Shown here: positions 33,601-41,356 of the stretch, piece after piece
Layout: each line of letters starts with the position of its first letter
How positions within the stretch are numbered: position 1 is the first letter of the stretch
From: Tropicibacter alexandrii
GTDB taxonomy: Bacteria > Pseudomonadota > Alphaproteobacteria > Rhodobacterales > Rhodobacteraceae
Length of the DNA: 64,000 nt
Assembly: GCF_003667315.2 (NCBI RefSeq)
Contig: NZ_RCTZ02000007.1
Location: 124,001 to 188,000, forward strand
Direction of reading: 5' to 3'
Translations under genes and position numbers: made by a program
The notes under the pieces: model-generated
What the model saw: the letters and a program-made list of their open reading frames with translations, nothing else
Database searches by the model: none
What the model was told of the DNA's origin: nothing

Positions 33601-34803
33601 TTACGCAACGGCGTTTTGGCGCGATTGGGACAGAAACAACGCCAGCGCGATCAGGATCAGCCCGAGCGCCACGACAAAGGGCGCGCCGGCGAAGGGCGTT
33701 GTGCGCTCCGGCGCCGTGGCCCAGGCAAAGCTGGTGGTCATCAACAGCGGCGAGACGATGGTGGCGATGGCGGCGGTCGAGGTTAGGACACCTTGCAGCA
33801 GGCCCTGACGGTTGGGGCCAAGCCCTTGCGACAGCATGGCGGTGGCGGCGGGGCCGAAGCAGCCGCCAAGTGCGGCGAGCGGCACCAATGTCAGGGCCAA
33901 GGCCGTGTTCGGCACCACGGCGGTCGCGGCGAAGGCGATCGCGAGGAAGGACAGGCCGAAGATCGCCGTGCCGCGCTCGCCCATCTGGCGGATCAGCAGC
34001 CGGATCAGCCCGGCCTGCACGACAAAGCCCGACAAGCCGAAGATCGCCAGCGAGAGGCCGATCAGGCCGGCGTCCCAGCCATAGCGCGCGGTGGTGAAAT
34101 AGGCCCAGACCAGCGGGTAGACCGCAAAGGCGAGGTGGTAGAGGAAGATCACCACGAGGCTGCGCGCGATGCCGGGCAGCCGCGTCAGGGCGTAGAATGC
34201 GCCGAACGGGTTGGCGCGGGACCAGTGGAACCGGTCGGCTTTTTCCGTGAGCGTTTCGGGAAAGGTCAGCAAGCCCAGCACCCAGTTCAGAGCGCACAGC
34301 CCGGCGGCGGCCCAGAAGGGCGCGCGTGTGCCCAGCTCGCCCAGCAGGCCACCCAGCAGCGGCCCGGCGATGAAGCCAAGGCCGAAGGCGGCGCCGATCA
34401 GGCCGAACCCTTGGGCGCGTTTGTCTGGCGGGGAGAGATCGGCCATGGCGGCGGATGCGGTGCTTTGCGTGGCGCTGGCGAGGCCTCCCAAAGCGCGGGC
34501 GGCGACCAGCAGGGCGATGGTGCCCGCCAGCCCCAGCAGCGCGTAATCGGCCATGACGATGGCGAGCGTGACCAGCAAGACGGGGCGGCGGCCAAAGCGG
34601 TCCGACAGGTGGCCCAGAAGCGGCGCGCAAAGGAATTGCATCACGGCGAAGATCGTCGACAGGACACCGCCCCACAGGGCGGCTTCGGACAGGCCGCCGC
34701 CCGAGACTTCGCGGATCAGGTCGGGCATGACCGGGATGATCAGGCCGATGCCCATGGCGTCGATGACGACGGTCAGAAGCAGGAAGAGGACCGGCAGCTT
34801 CAT
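33601..34803 (-). CDS. MFS drug transporter, TetA-like
   Basis: This 400-residue, 12-segment transporter starts LFLLLTVVIDAMGIGLIIPVMPDL, the hallmark of the TCR/Tet group. It has the loop 2-3 motif GHLSDRFGRRPVLL and motif C-like GLIGAAFGLGFIAGPLLGG. Members exchange protons for tetracyclines or related compounds. It lies 87 bases after pcaB on the same strand, across two GC-rich inverted repeats, so co-transcription is possible. A role in aromatic acid transport is less likely, as it lacks the aromatic-acid symporter pattern. Confidence 0.88.
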   Translation of the reverse strand: MKLPVLFLLLTVVIDAMGIGLIIPVMPDLIREVSGGGLSEAALWGGVLSTIFAVMQFLCAPLLGHLSDRFGRRPVLLVTLAIVMADYALLGLAGTIALLVAARALGGLASATQSTASAAMADLSPPDKRAQGFGLIGAAFGLGFIAGPLLGGLLGELGTRAPFWAAAGLCALNWVLGLLTFPETLTEKADRFHWSRANPFGAFYALTRLPGIARSLVVIFLYHLAFAVYPLVWAYFTTARYGWDAGLIGLSLAIFGLSGFVVQAGLIRLLIRQMGERGTAIFGLSFLAIAFAATAVVPNTALALTLVPLAALGGCFGPAATAMLSQGLGPNRQGLLQGVLTSTAAIATIVSPLLMTTSFAWATAPERTTPFAGAPFVVALGLILIALALFLSQSRQNAVA

Positions 34804-34812
34804 GACCGACGC

Positions 34813-34840
34813 GCCCCGGGCGCAGACCCGGGGCCTCTGG
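34813..34840. repeat. CCCGGG hairpin plus CTCTGG intergenic repeat, copy 3
   Basis: Arms GCCCCGGG / CCCGGGGC with loop CGCAGA, then CTCTGG. It differs from copy 2 (17630-17657) mainly by a compensating pair in the stem. Confidence 0.5.
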
Positions 34841-34856
34841 CCGGAGTGCGGTGGAG

Positions 34857-34877
34857 GTCCCGGGTCAAGCCCGGGAC
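34857..34877. repeat. CCCGGG-TCAAG-CCCGGG inverted repeat, copy 2
   Basis: Arms GTCCCGGG / CCCGGGAC around TCAAG, between pcaB and the MFS gene. Confidence 0.5.
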
Positions 34878-34890
34878 GGGGGGTGTCAGG

Positions 34891-36210
34891 TCACAGCGCA
34901 TGCACGGCGGCGGCAAAGGCGCGCGCCTCTGAGGGCGCGGTCCCGAGATGCCGGGCCGGGTCAAAGAAACCTTCGGGCAGGGCGTGGGCGTCGCGGGCGA
35001 TCTCCTCCAGCGGCTGGCCGTTGGTGCGGGCCTGTTTGCACAGGTCCTTGGACAGGGCCTGCGCCTCGGGGCGGGGCATGGATTTGGCCAACTCGAACGA
35101 CAGCGCCTCGGCAAGGATCAGGCCGCCGGTGGCGTCCAGATGCCCGCGCATGGCGTCGGCATCGGGCGACAGGGTCTCCGCCAGCGCCTGCGCGTGGGTC
35201 ATCGACGCCGCGCCGGTCAGGATCAATTGCGGCAGGGTCAGCCATTCGGTGAACCACGCCGCGCCGTCCCGTTGCCAACGGTGGAGCGTCGCGCCCTGAA
35301 GCGTGCCGAACAGGCCTTGGGCGTGATGCGCCAGCGCGACCAGCACGGACGGCGCGACCGGGTTCTGTTTCTGCGGCATGGTGGAGGACGCACCCGTGCC
35401 GCCAAGGCGGACTTCGCCAAGGTCGGATTGGGTCATCAGGGTCAGGTCCTCGCCCATCTTGCCCGTGACCAAGGCCACCTGCGCGAACCAGCCCGCGATG
35501 GCCTGCACCGGGGCGCGGTCGGTGTGCCAACTGCGCTGGGGGTCTTTCAAACCCAAAGCCTTGGCCAGACCGGCGCGGATCGCGGCCGGGTCGTCGCCCA
35601 AGGCGGACCCGGTGCCTGCCGCGCCGGACAGCGAGACCATCAGGTTCTCGCGGATGCGCGGGGCGTCCTGCAACAGGTGCAGCAGCGGCGTGCCCCATTG
35701 GGCCACCACCGCGCCAAAGCTGGTCGGTGTCGCGTGCTGGCCATAGGTGCGCGCGGCCATGGGCGTTTCGGCATGCGCCTCGGCCAGCCGGGCCAGCGCC
35801 TGCACGGTCGCCGTCAAGTGGTCCTCGGCCAGCGCGATGGCTTGGCGCAGGCGCAACATCAGGGCGGTGTCCTGTATGTCTTGCGACGTCGCCCCCCAAT
35901 GCAGGTATTGTGCATGTTCGGGCGCCTGCGTCAGTTTGCGGAACTCCGCCACCAGCGCGGGCGTGCTGACGCCGTTCTGCCCCGTCGCCTCGGCCAGCCC
36001 GGCCGGGTCGATCTGCAATTCCAGCGCCGCGCGGTGGATCGCCTTTCCGGCGGTTTCCGGGATCACGCCGTGTTGGGCCTGCACCTGCGCCAGCGACCCC
36101 TCGACCAGCATCATGGCGCGAATCTCGGCAGTGTCGGAGAACAAGCGGGCGGTCTCGCCCGTGGGGAACAGCCTGTGCAGGTGGGCGGAATCGAACGGCG
36201 TGGCGGTCAT
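34891..36210 (-). CDS. pcaB: 3-carboxy-cis,cis-muconate cycloisomerase
   Basis: This 439-residue member of the fumarase/aspartase superfamily has the signature GTGASSTMPQKQNPVAPSV near residue 275 and the His-region LHWGATSQDIQDTALMLRLR near residue 97. PcaB cyclises 3-carboxymuconate in the protocatechuate branch of the beta-ketoadipate pathway. It overlaps the esterase gene before it by 4 bases (ATGA). Adenylosuccinate lyase shares the fold, but the pairing with pcaD supports pcaB. pcaGH and pcaC are not in the window. Confidence 0.9.
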   Translation of the reverse strand: MTATPFDSAHLHRLFPTGETARLFSDTAEIRAMMLVEGSLAQVQAQHGVIPETAGKAIHRAALELQIDPAGLAEATGQNGVSTPALVAEFRKLTQAPEHAQYLHWGATSQDIQDTALMLRLRQAIALAEDHLTATVQALARLAEAHAETPMAARTYGQHATPTSFGAVVAQWGTPLLHLLQDAPRIRENLMVSLSGAAGTGSALGDDPAAIRAGLAKALGLKDPQRSWHTDRAPVQAIAGWFAQVALVTGKMGEDLTLMTQSDLGEVRLGGTGASSTMPQKQNPVAPSVLVALAHHAQGLFGTLQGATLHRWQRDGAAWFTEWLTLPQLILTGAASMTHAQALAETLSPDADAMRGHLDATGGLILAEALSFELAKSMPRPEAQALSKDLCKQARTNGQPLEEIARDAHALPEGFFDPARHLGTAPSEARAFAAAVHAL

Positions 36211-36920
36211 CGGTCTTTGGCAATCCTGTCGAGAAGCGCGGCAAGGTCATCGGGCGCGGCGAAAAAAGGCGAATGCGAGGTGTTCAGTTCATGCCGGTCC
36301 TCGGGTGCGAACCGCCCGGCCATGACGCGCTGGAAGGCGGGGGGAATGGCGCGGTCTTCGGTGCAGATGATGTAGCTGCGCGGTAGGGTTTGCGAGCGGT
36401 CCGTCAGGTCGATGGCCGTGTTTGAGGCGGCGGTGGACTCGGCGCAGAGCCGGGGCAGGGCGTAGTCCAGCGTGCCGGGCGGGCAATCGTGATAGAACTC
36501 ACCCGCCCCGCCCGAGGTGTCGAAGGTGAAGCTCAGCCGCGTGTCGGACAGGCGGATCAGCGGCACCAAGGGTTGCTCGTCGGCCTGCATCCGCATCTGC
36601 GACAGGCTGAAGCTGGGCCAAGGCGTGTAGGCGCACAGATAGACGAGGCGGTGGATCTGCGTAGGGTCGATTTCGGCCGCCTGCGTGATCGAGTAGCCGC
36701 CCATGGAATGGCCGACGACGATGGTCGGTTCGGTCAACGCATCCACAACAGCCTGACCGAAGTCGCGCAGGCTGGTCTGTTCGATATCCGCCGGGTCGTC
36801 GCCGTGGCCGGGCAGGTCGATGGCCGTGGCCTGATGCCCCCGCGCCCCCAGCGCCGGGATCACGTCGCGCCAGCACCACGCGCCATGCGACGCACCGTGG
36901 ATCAGCAGGAAACGCGCCAT
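36207..36920 (-). CDS. Alpha/beta hydrolase (EstC/methylesterase-like)
   Basis: This 237-residue hydrolase starts MARFLLIHGASHGAWCWRDVIPAL, typical of plant methylesterase and EstC-like families. The nucleophile elbow is VVGHSMGGYS near residue 80, and the C-terminal His is in HELNTSHSPFFAAPDDL. It lies between pcaD and pcaB with a 1-base gap and a 4-base overlap, so it belongs to the same operon. It may release an aromatic acid from an ester before ring cleavage; that is inference from context. Confidence 0.85.
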   Translation of the reverse strand: MARFLLIHGASHGAWCWRDVIPALGARGHQATAIDLPGHGDDPADIEQTSLRDFGQAVVDALTEPTIVVGHSMGGYSITQAAEIDPTQIHRLVYLCAYTPWPSFSLSQMRMQADEQPLVPLIRLSDTRLSFTFDTSGGAGEFYHDCPPGTLDYALPRLCAESTAASNTAIDLTDRSQTLPRSYIICTEDRAIPPAFQRVMAGRFAPEDRHELNTSHSPFFAAPDDLAALLDRIAKDR

Positions 36921-36921
36921 G

Positions 36922-37707
36922 TCAGGCGCCTTGCGCGCGCAGGAAATCCGACAGTATTTGCGCGTATTCCTCGGGCTTTTCCACGCAGGGCAAGTGGCCC
37001 GCGCCGCGGATCAGCGCCTTTTGCGCTCCGGGGATCAGGTCGGCTGTCTCAAAGACCAGATCGGGCGGGGTCGAGCCGTCCTCGGACCCGGCAATCGCCA
37101 GCGTCGGCAGGCGCAAGCCGCTGGTGGGCGTCATGAAATCCGTCCCGGCAATCGCTGCGCCACAGCCGGTCCAGCCGGTGGGGCCGGTGCTGAGGAACAT
37201 GTTGCACCAGCCGGGGAATTCGTCGCTGGCATGGAACGGCTTGGAAAACCAGCGGTCCATGGTCGGGCCGATGATCGCCTCCAGCCCGCCGTCCTCGACC
37301 AGCTTGATGCGCTCGGCCCACATGTCGCGGGTGCCGATCTTGGCCCCCGTATTCGACAGCACCATGGCGCGCACGAGGTCGAGCCGCTTGGCCGCCAGCC
37401 CCTGCGCGATCATCCCGCCAATCGACAGACCGACAAAGACCGCGTTCTTGAAGCCCACGTGATCCATCAGCTTTTCGGTGTCCGACACCAGCGCGCCCAT
37501 GGAATAGGGGCCATCGGGCGTGTCCGACAGGCCGTGCCCGCGCTTGTCGAAGCGCAGGATGCGCAGGTTCGTGGGCAGAAGGGGCAGGATCTTATCCCAC
37601 AGTCGGAAATCGGTGCCGAGCGAGTTGGCAAAGACCACCGGCATCCCGTCCTCGGGGCCGGTCAGGCTGTAATGGATGTGGATGTCGCCGATCTTGGCCA
37701 TCTGCAT
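36922..37707 (-). CDS. pcaD: 3-oxoadipate enol-lactonase
   Basis: This 261-residue alpha/beta hydrolase opens the enol-lactone of beta-ketoadipate. It has VVFANSLGTDFRLWDKIL, the diagnostic PcaD start, FDKRGHGLSDTPDGPYSM, the nucleophile in FVGLSIGGMIAQGLA near residue 95 and the C-terminal His in IRGAGHLPCVEKPEEYA. The ATG at 37707 is preceded by GGGAGGA at 7 bases. It heads the operon pcaD-esterase-pcaB and is divergent from the SulP gene; a short dyad lies near the SulP start. Confidence 0.92.
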   Translation of the reverse strand: MQMAKIGDIHIHYSLTGPEDGMPVVFANSLGTDFRLWDKILPLLPTNLRILRFDKRGHGLSDTPDGPYSMGALVSDTEKLMDHVGFKNAVFVGLSIGGMIAQGLAAKRLDLVRAMVLSNTGAKIGTRDMWAERIKLVEDGGLEAIIGPTMDRWFSKPFHASDEFPGWCNMFLSTGPTGWTGCGAAIAGTDFMTPTSGLRLPTLAIAGSEDGSTPPDLVFETADLIPGAQKALIRGAGHLPCVEKPEEYAQILSDFLRAQGA

Positions 37708-37805
37708 GTGCTGTCCTCCCGTTTTGCGACCTGTGTAGCGCGGTGCGGCGCGGGCGGGAAGGGGCGCTGGCCGGTCTTGTCAGATCGGGCACTGGGGTGT
37801 ATGGT

Positions 37806-37819
37806 GGTAATATGATACC
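37806..37819. promoter_or_regulatory. Small dyad between pcaD and the SulP gene
   Basis: GGTA-N6-TACC, with the wider ATGGTGGTAATATGATACC partly symmetrical. It resembles operators of GntR-type regulators, but the match is short. Confidence 0.25.
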
Positions 37820-37834
37820 GTATAGCGGTGCGCC

Positions 37835-39091
37835 ATGACTCCGAAACTGTTGACGACCCTCAGGACGTATGATCGCGCGACCTTTCTGGCCGACGTGATT
37901 GCCGGGATCAGCGTGGCGCTTGTGGCGCTGCCCCTGAGCCTTGCCATCGCGATTGCCAGCGGCGCGCTGCCCGAGACGGGGCTTTACACGGCGATGGTCG
38001 GCGGGTTCCTGATCTCGGCGCTGGGCGGCAGCCGGGTGCAGATCGGCGGGCCGACGGGGGCGTTCATCGTCGTGGTGTTCGGCGTGATCGAGGCGCATGG
38101 CATGGACGGTCTGGTGCTGGCCACGATGATGGCGGGGGGGATCCTGCTGGTGGCCGGATTGCTGCGCGCAGGCAGCCTGATCGCCTATGTGCCAGAGCCG
38201 GTGGTGCATGGCTTTACCATCGGGATCGCAGGGATCATCGCGGTCAGCCAACTGCCGGACTTGCTGGGGCTGTCGGGAGAGCTGCCCGCAGGCGTCTTTG
38301 CGCGGCTGAAGGCCGTTTGGGCCGCGCGGGACATGGTCAACGGCGCGGCGCTCGGCGTGGGGCTGGCGGTCATGGCCCTGATCATCGCGTTGCGCCGGGC
38401 CTTTCCACGATTTCCGGGCTTGATCGTCGCCGTGGGACTCGGGTCGCTTGTCGTGGCACTGGCCGGACTGGAGGTCGATACGGTGGCGGGGCGATTTGGC
38501 GCGTTGCCGCGCAGCTTGCCGGTGCCGGCATTGCCGGAGGTGACGACCGCGCGGCTGGTCGAGCTTCTGCCCTCGGCGCTGGTGATCGCCTTTCTGGCGG
38601 GGATCGAGTCGCTGTTGTCAGCGGTGGTGGCCGATCGGATGATCGGCGGGCGGCATCGCCCCAATGCCGAAGTGCTGGCGCAGGGCGTGGCGAATCTCGG
38701 CTCGGCTCTGTTCGGCGGCCTGCCCGCAACGGGGGCGATTGCTAGGACGGCGACGAATGTGCGGGCGGGTGGCAAGACGCCGGTGGCAGGCATCGTGCAT
38801 GCGCTGACGGTGGGGCTGTGCATGGCGCTGGCGGCCCCGTTGGTGGGGGCGATGGCAATGCCGGCTCTGGCGGGATTGCTGCTGCTGACCGCGTGGAACA
38901 TGAGCGAGCCGGGCAAGTGGCGCGGCTATCTCGGCTTGCGCCGGTCGGACCTGTTCCTGCTGGTGCTGACGATGGTCCTGACCTTGGCGGCGGACCTGAC
39001 GGTGGCCATCGGGGTCGGCGTGGCGTTGGGGCTTGCGCTGCGGCTGAGACGCCGGGCGGAGCCCGTGGACTGGGCGCCGAGGGAAAAGTAG
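37835..39091 (+). CDS. SulP-family anion transporter without a STAS domain
   Basis: This 418-residue membrane protein starts with the SulP signature region (TFLADVIAGISVALVALPLSLAIAIASG) and has PEPVVHGFTIGIAG and the later AFLAGIESLLSAVVADRM and GLPATGAIARTATNVRAGGKTP. Most SulP transporters are about 550 residues with a cytosolic STAS domain; here the frame ends directly after the last membrane segment. The stop TAG is part of the convergent-gene palindrome. It probably moves sulfate, bicarbonate or another anion. There is no clear ribosome-binding site. Confidence 0.88.
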   Translation: MTPKLLTTLRTYDRATFLADVIAGISVALVALPLSLAIAIASGALPETGLYTAMVGGFLISALGGSRVQIGGPTGAFIVVVFGVIEAHGMDGLVLATMMAGGILLVAGLLRAGSLIAYVPEPVVHGFTIGIAGIIAVSQLPDLLGLSGELPAGVFARLKAVWAARDMVNGAALGVGLAVMALIIALRRAFPRFPGLIVAVGLGSLVVALAGLEVDTVAGRFGALPRSLPVPALPEVTTARLVELLPSALVIAFLAGIESLLSAVVADRMIGGRHRPNAEVLAQGVANLGSALFGGLPATGAIARTATNVRAGGKTPVAGIVHALTVGLCMALAAPLVGAMAMPALAGLLLLTAWNMSEPGKWRGYLGLRRSDLFLLVLTMVLTLAADLTVAIGVGVALGLALRLRRRAEPVDWAPREK

Positions 39092-39113
39092 GATGGGTTC
39101 AGACCCATCCTAC
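39088..39113. terminator. Convergent-gene palindrome, copy 2, supplying the SulP stop
   Basis: Eleven-base arms GTAGGATGGGT and its complement around TCAG. The arms equal those of the four other copies; only the centre differs. It separates the SulP (+) and FKBP (-) genes. Confidence 0.75.
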
Positions 39114-39121
39114 CCGATGTT

Positions 39122-39550
39122 TCACGCGATCGCGACGAGTTCGAAGTCGAACACCAGATCCTTGCCCGCCAGCGGGTGGTTGGCGTCCAGCGTCACCTGC
39201 TCCTCGGTCACTTCGACCACGGTCACGGGCATGACCTGCCCGGTGGGCGTCTGCACCTGCAGCTGCGTGCCAAGGTCCAGCGGGATGTTGTCGGGGATCT
39301 CGGTGCGCGGCACCGATTGTATCGCCTGCGGGTTGGGCTGGCCATAGGCCTCGTCCGCCGGGATCTCGACACGCTTCTTCTCGCCGACTTCCATGCCGGG
39401 GATCGCCTTTTCGAGGCCCGGAATGATCTGGCCGGAGCCGATGGTGAATTCCAGCGGATCACGGCCATCGGAGCTGTCGAATGTCGTGCCGTCGGTGAGC
39501 GTACCAGTGTAATGAATGCGAACGGTGTCGCCGGATTTGACCTGCGTCAT
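39122..39550 (-). CDS. FKBP-type peptidyl-prolyl isomerase, SlyD-like
   Basis: This 142-residue protein has the FKBP start VKSGDTVRIHYTGTLTDGTTFDSS, the flap GSGQIIPGLEKAIPGMEVGEKKRVEIPADEAYG, and the inserted chaperone domain (VPRTEIPDNIPLDLGTQLQVQTPTGQ) typical of SlyD. The His-rich tail of E. coli SlyD is missing. It catalyses proline isomerisation in the cytoplasm. AAGGA lies before the ATG at 39550. It is a single gene, convergent with the SulP gene. Confidence 0.92.
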   Translation of the reverse strand: MTQVKSGDTVRIHYTGTLTDGTTFDSSDGRDPLEFTIGSGQIIPGLEKAIPGMEVGEKKRVEIPADEAYGQPNPQAIQSVPRTEIPDNIPLDLGTQLQVQTPTGQVMPVTVVEVTEEQVTLDANHPLAGKDLVFDFELVAIA

Positions 39551-39708
39551 GGGGTTCCTTGAATGTCTGGGAAGGGAATCGAAGAGGCCGGGTCTCTCCC
39601 GGGTGCTCTGGCTCGCGCGACAGCATACGCCTGACGGGCCGGATTTGCAAACCACGGCTTTCCCCCGTGCCTTCACTGTGCCAGTCTGCGCCGCAAAAGG
39701 GAGTGGCC

Positions 39709-40389
39709 ATGACAACGAAGCTCTGCGTTTTCGACGCCTACGGAACCCTGTTCGACGTGGCCGCCGCCGCCCGTGTCGCGGCGGCTGAACCGGGGCGCGC
39801 GGCGCTGGCCGCCGTGTGGGAACAACTGTCCGAGGATTGGCGGCGCAAGCAGCTGGAATACAGCTGGCTGCGCGCGGTGACGGGCGACTATGTCCCGTTC
39901 TGGCAGGTCACCTGCGACGGGCTCGACTGGGCGATGGACCGCGCGGGCCTGTCCGAGGACATGGAACTGCGCGAGCGCCTGCTGGCGCTCTATTGGGAAC
40001 TGGCCGCCTACAAGGAGGTGCCCTTCATGCTGGCGCATCTTCAGGCGCGCGGCATGGCGACGGCGATTTTGTCCAATGGCAGCAAGGACATGCTTGAAGG
40101 GGCTGTCGACAGTTCGGGTCTGCGCACCTCCCTGCACGCGGTGTTGTCGGTCGAAGAGGTCGGCACCTTCAAGCCCGCCCGCGCGGTCTATGACCTCGTC
40201 GGGCAGCATTTCGACGTCACACCCGAAGAGGTGCTGTTCGTCTCGTCCAATGGCTGGGACGTGGCGGGCGCTGCGGCCTATGGCTTTCGCACGGTCTGGG
40301 TCAACCGCGCGGGCCTGCCCGTTGATCGCCTGATGGCCCAGCCCGCCCACATTCTGCCCGACCTGACCACCATACCGGAGCTGATCTGA
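39709..40389 (+). CDS. HAD-superfamily haloacid dehalogenase, type II
   Basis: This 226-residue hydrolase has the nucleophilic Asp motif CVFDAYGTLFDVAAA at the N terminus, AILSNGSKDMLEGAV near residue 120 and VLFVSSNGWDVAGAAAYGFRTVWVNR near residue 175; SSNGWD is characteristic of L-2-haloacid dehalogenases. The Arg and Tyr needed for dehalogenation are not checked by eye beyond this. AAAGGGAG precedes the ATG. The stop overlaps the next start as TGATG, so it is co-expressed with the alpha/beta hydrolase. Confidence 0.9.
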   Translation: MTTKLCVFDAYGTLFDVAAAARVAAAEPGRAALAAVWEQLSEDWRRKQLEYSWLRAVTGDYVPFWQVTCDGLDWAMDRAGLSEDMELRERLLALYWELAAYKEVPFMLAHLQARGMATAILSNGSKDMLEGAVDSSGLRTSLHAVLSVEEVGTFKPARAVYDLVGQHFDVTPEEVLFVSSNGWDVAGAAAYGFRTVWVNRAGLPVDRLMAQPAHILPDLTTIPELI

Positions 40390-41210
40390 TGCCGCGTTTC
40401 ACCACCTCTGACGGTCTGTCCCTGCACTATACCGACGAGGGCGAGGGCACCCCGCTGCTGTGCCTGTCGGGGCTGACGCGCGACGGGCGCGACTTCGACT
40501 TCGTCGCGCCGCATCTGGACGGTGTGCGGCTGATCCGGATGGATTATCGCGGGCGCGGCCAGTCCGACTGGGGGGATCACACCACCTATCAGGTCCCGGT
40601 CGAGGGGCGCGATGCGCTGGAACTGCTCGACCATCTGGGGCTGGACAAGGCGGCGATCCTCGGCACCTCGCGCGGCGGTATCATTGCCATGGTGCTGGCC
40701 GCGACGGCCAAGGACCGGCTGACCGGGGTCGCGCTGAACGATATCGGCCCGGTGATCGCCGAGGCCGGGCTGAAGGTGATCGAGGGCTATCTGGGCAAGC
40801 GCCCGCCTTGGAAAACCCTGAGCGAGGCGGTCGCCGCGCGCCGCAAGGCCATGACCGCCTTTGCCAACCTTCCCGAGGGCCGATGGGAAGCAGAGGCCGA
40901 ACGGCTGTATATCGAAACCCCCGACGGGCTGGACCTGCCTTATGACGCGAAACTGCGCGAGGCGGTGCTGGGTGGCGGCGCGCAGCCCGCCCCCGATCTG
41001 TGGCCGCTCTACGATGCGCTGGCAGGGTTGCCGTTGTGCCTGATCCGGGGCGCGAATTCCGACCTTCTGGACGAAGAAACCTTTGCCGAGATGATCCGCC
41101 GTCGCCCTGACGCGGTCGTGGCCGAGGTGCCCGATCGCGGCCATATCCCGTTCCTCGACGAACCCGAGGCGCTGGCGGCGCTGACCAAATGGCTGGCGAT
41201 GCTGCGGTAG
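40389..41210 (+). CDS. Alpha/beta hydrolase
   Basis: This 273-residue protein has the usual fold markers: MDYRGRGQSDWGDHTTY, the nucleophile elbow ILGTSRGGIIAMVLA near residue 95 and the catalytic His in VPDRGHIPFLDEPEALAAL near the C terminus. The Ser is in a GTSRGG context common in esterases and haloalkane-like hydrolases. It overlaps the dehalogenase stop by one base, suggesting a joint two-gene function on an unknown halogenated or ester substrate. A terminator follows. Confidence 0.85.
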   Translation: MPRFTTSDGLSLHYTDEGEGTPLLCLSGLTRDGRDFDFVAPHLDGVRLIRMDYRGRGQSDWGDHTTYQVPVEGRDALELLDHLGLDKAAILGTSRGGIIAMVLAATAKDRLTGVALNDIGPVIAEAGLKVIEGYLGKRPPWKTLSEAVAARRKAMTAFANLPEGRWEAEAERLYIETPDGLDLPYDAKLREAVLGGGAQPAPDLWPLYDALAGLPLCLIRGANSDLLDEETFAEMIRRRPDAVVAEVPDRGHIPFLDEPEALAALTKWLAMLR

Positions 41211-41228
41211 AAAGCGCCCGAAATGGAA

Positions 41229-41258
41229 ACAGTGGACCCCGCCCGGGTCCATTGTTTA
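41229..41258 (+). terminator. Terminator after the dehalogenase-hydrolase pair
   Basis: Eleven-pair stem ACAGTGGACCC / GGGTCCATTGT (one G-T) with loop CGCCC, then TTATC. Confidence 0.75.
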
Positions 41259-41356
41259 TCTACAATTGTTTCTTTCGGCCCCTGTGATCTGCGTCGCTAG
41301 GCGAAAACCGGGAAACGTGCTTTCCTGATTCGGGTTTTCTGCCGGGGGGCATGTGC

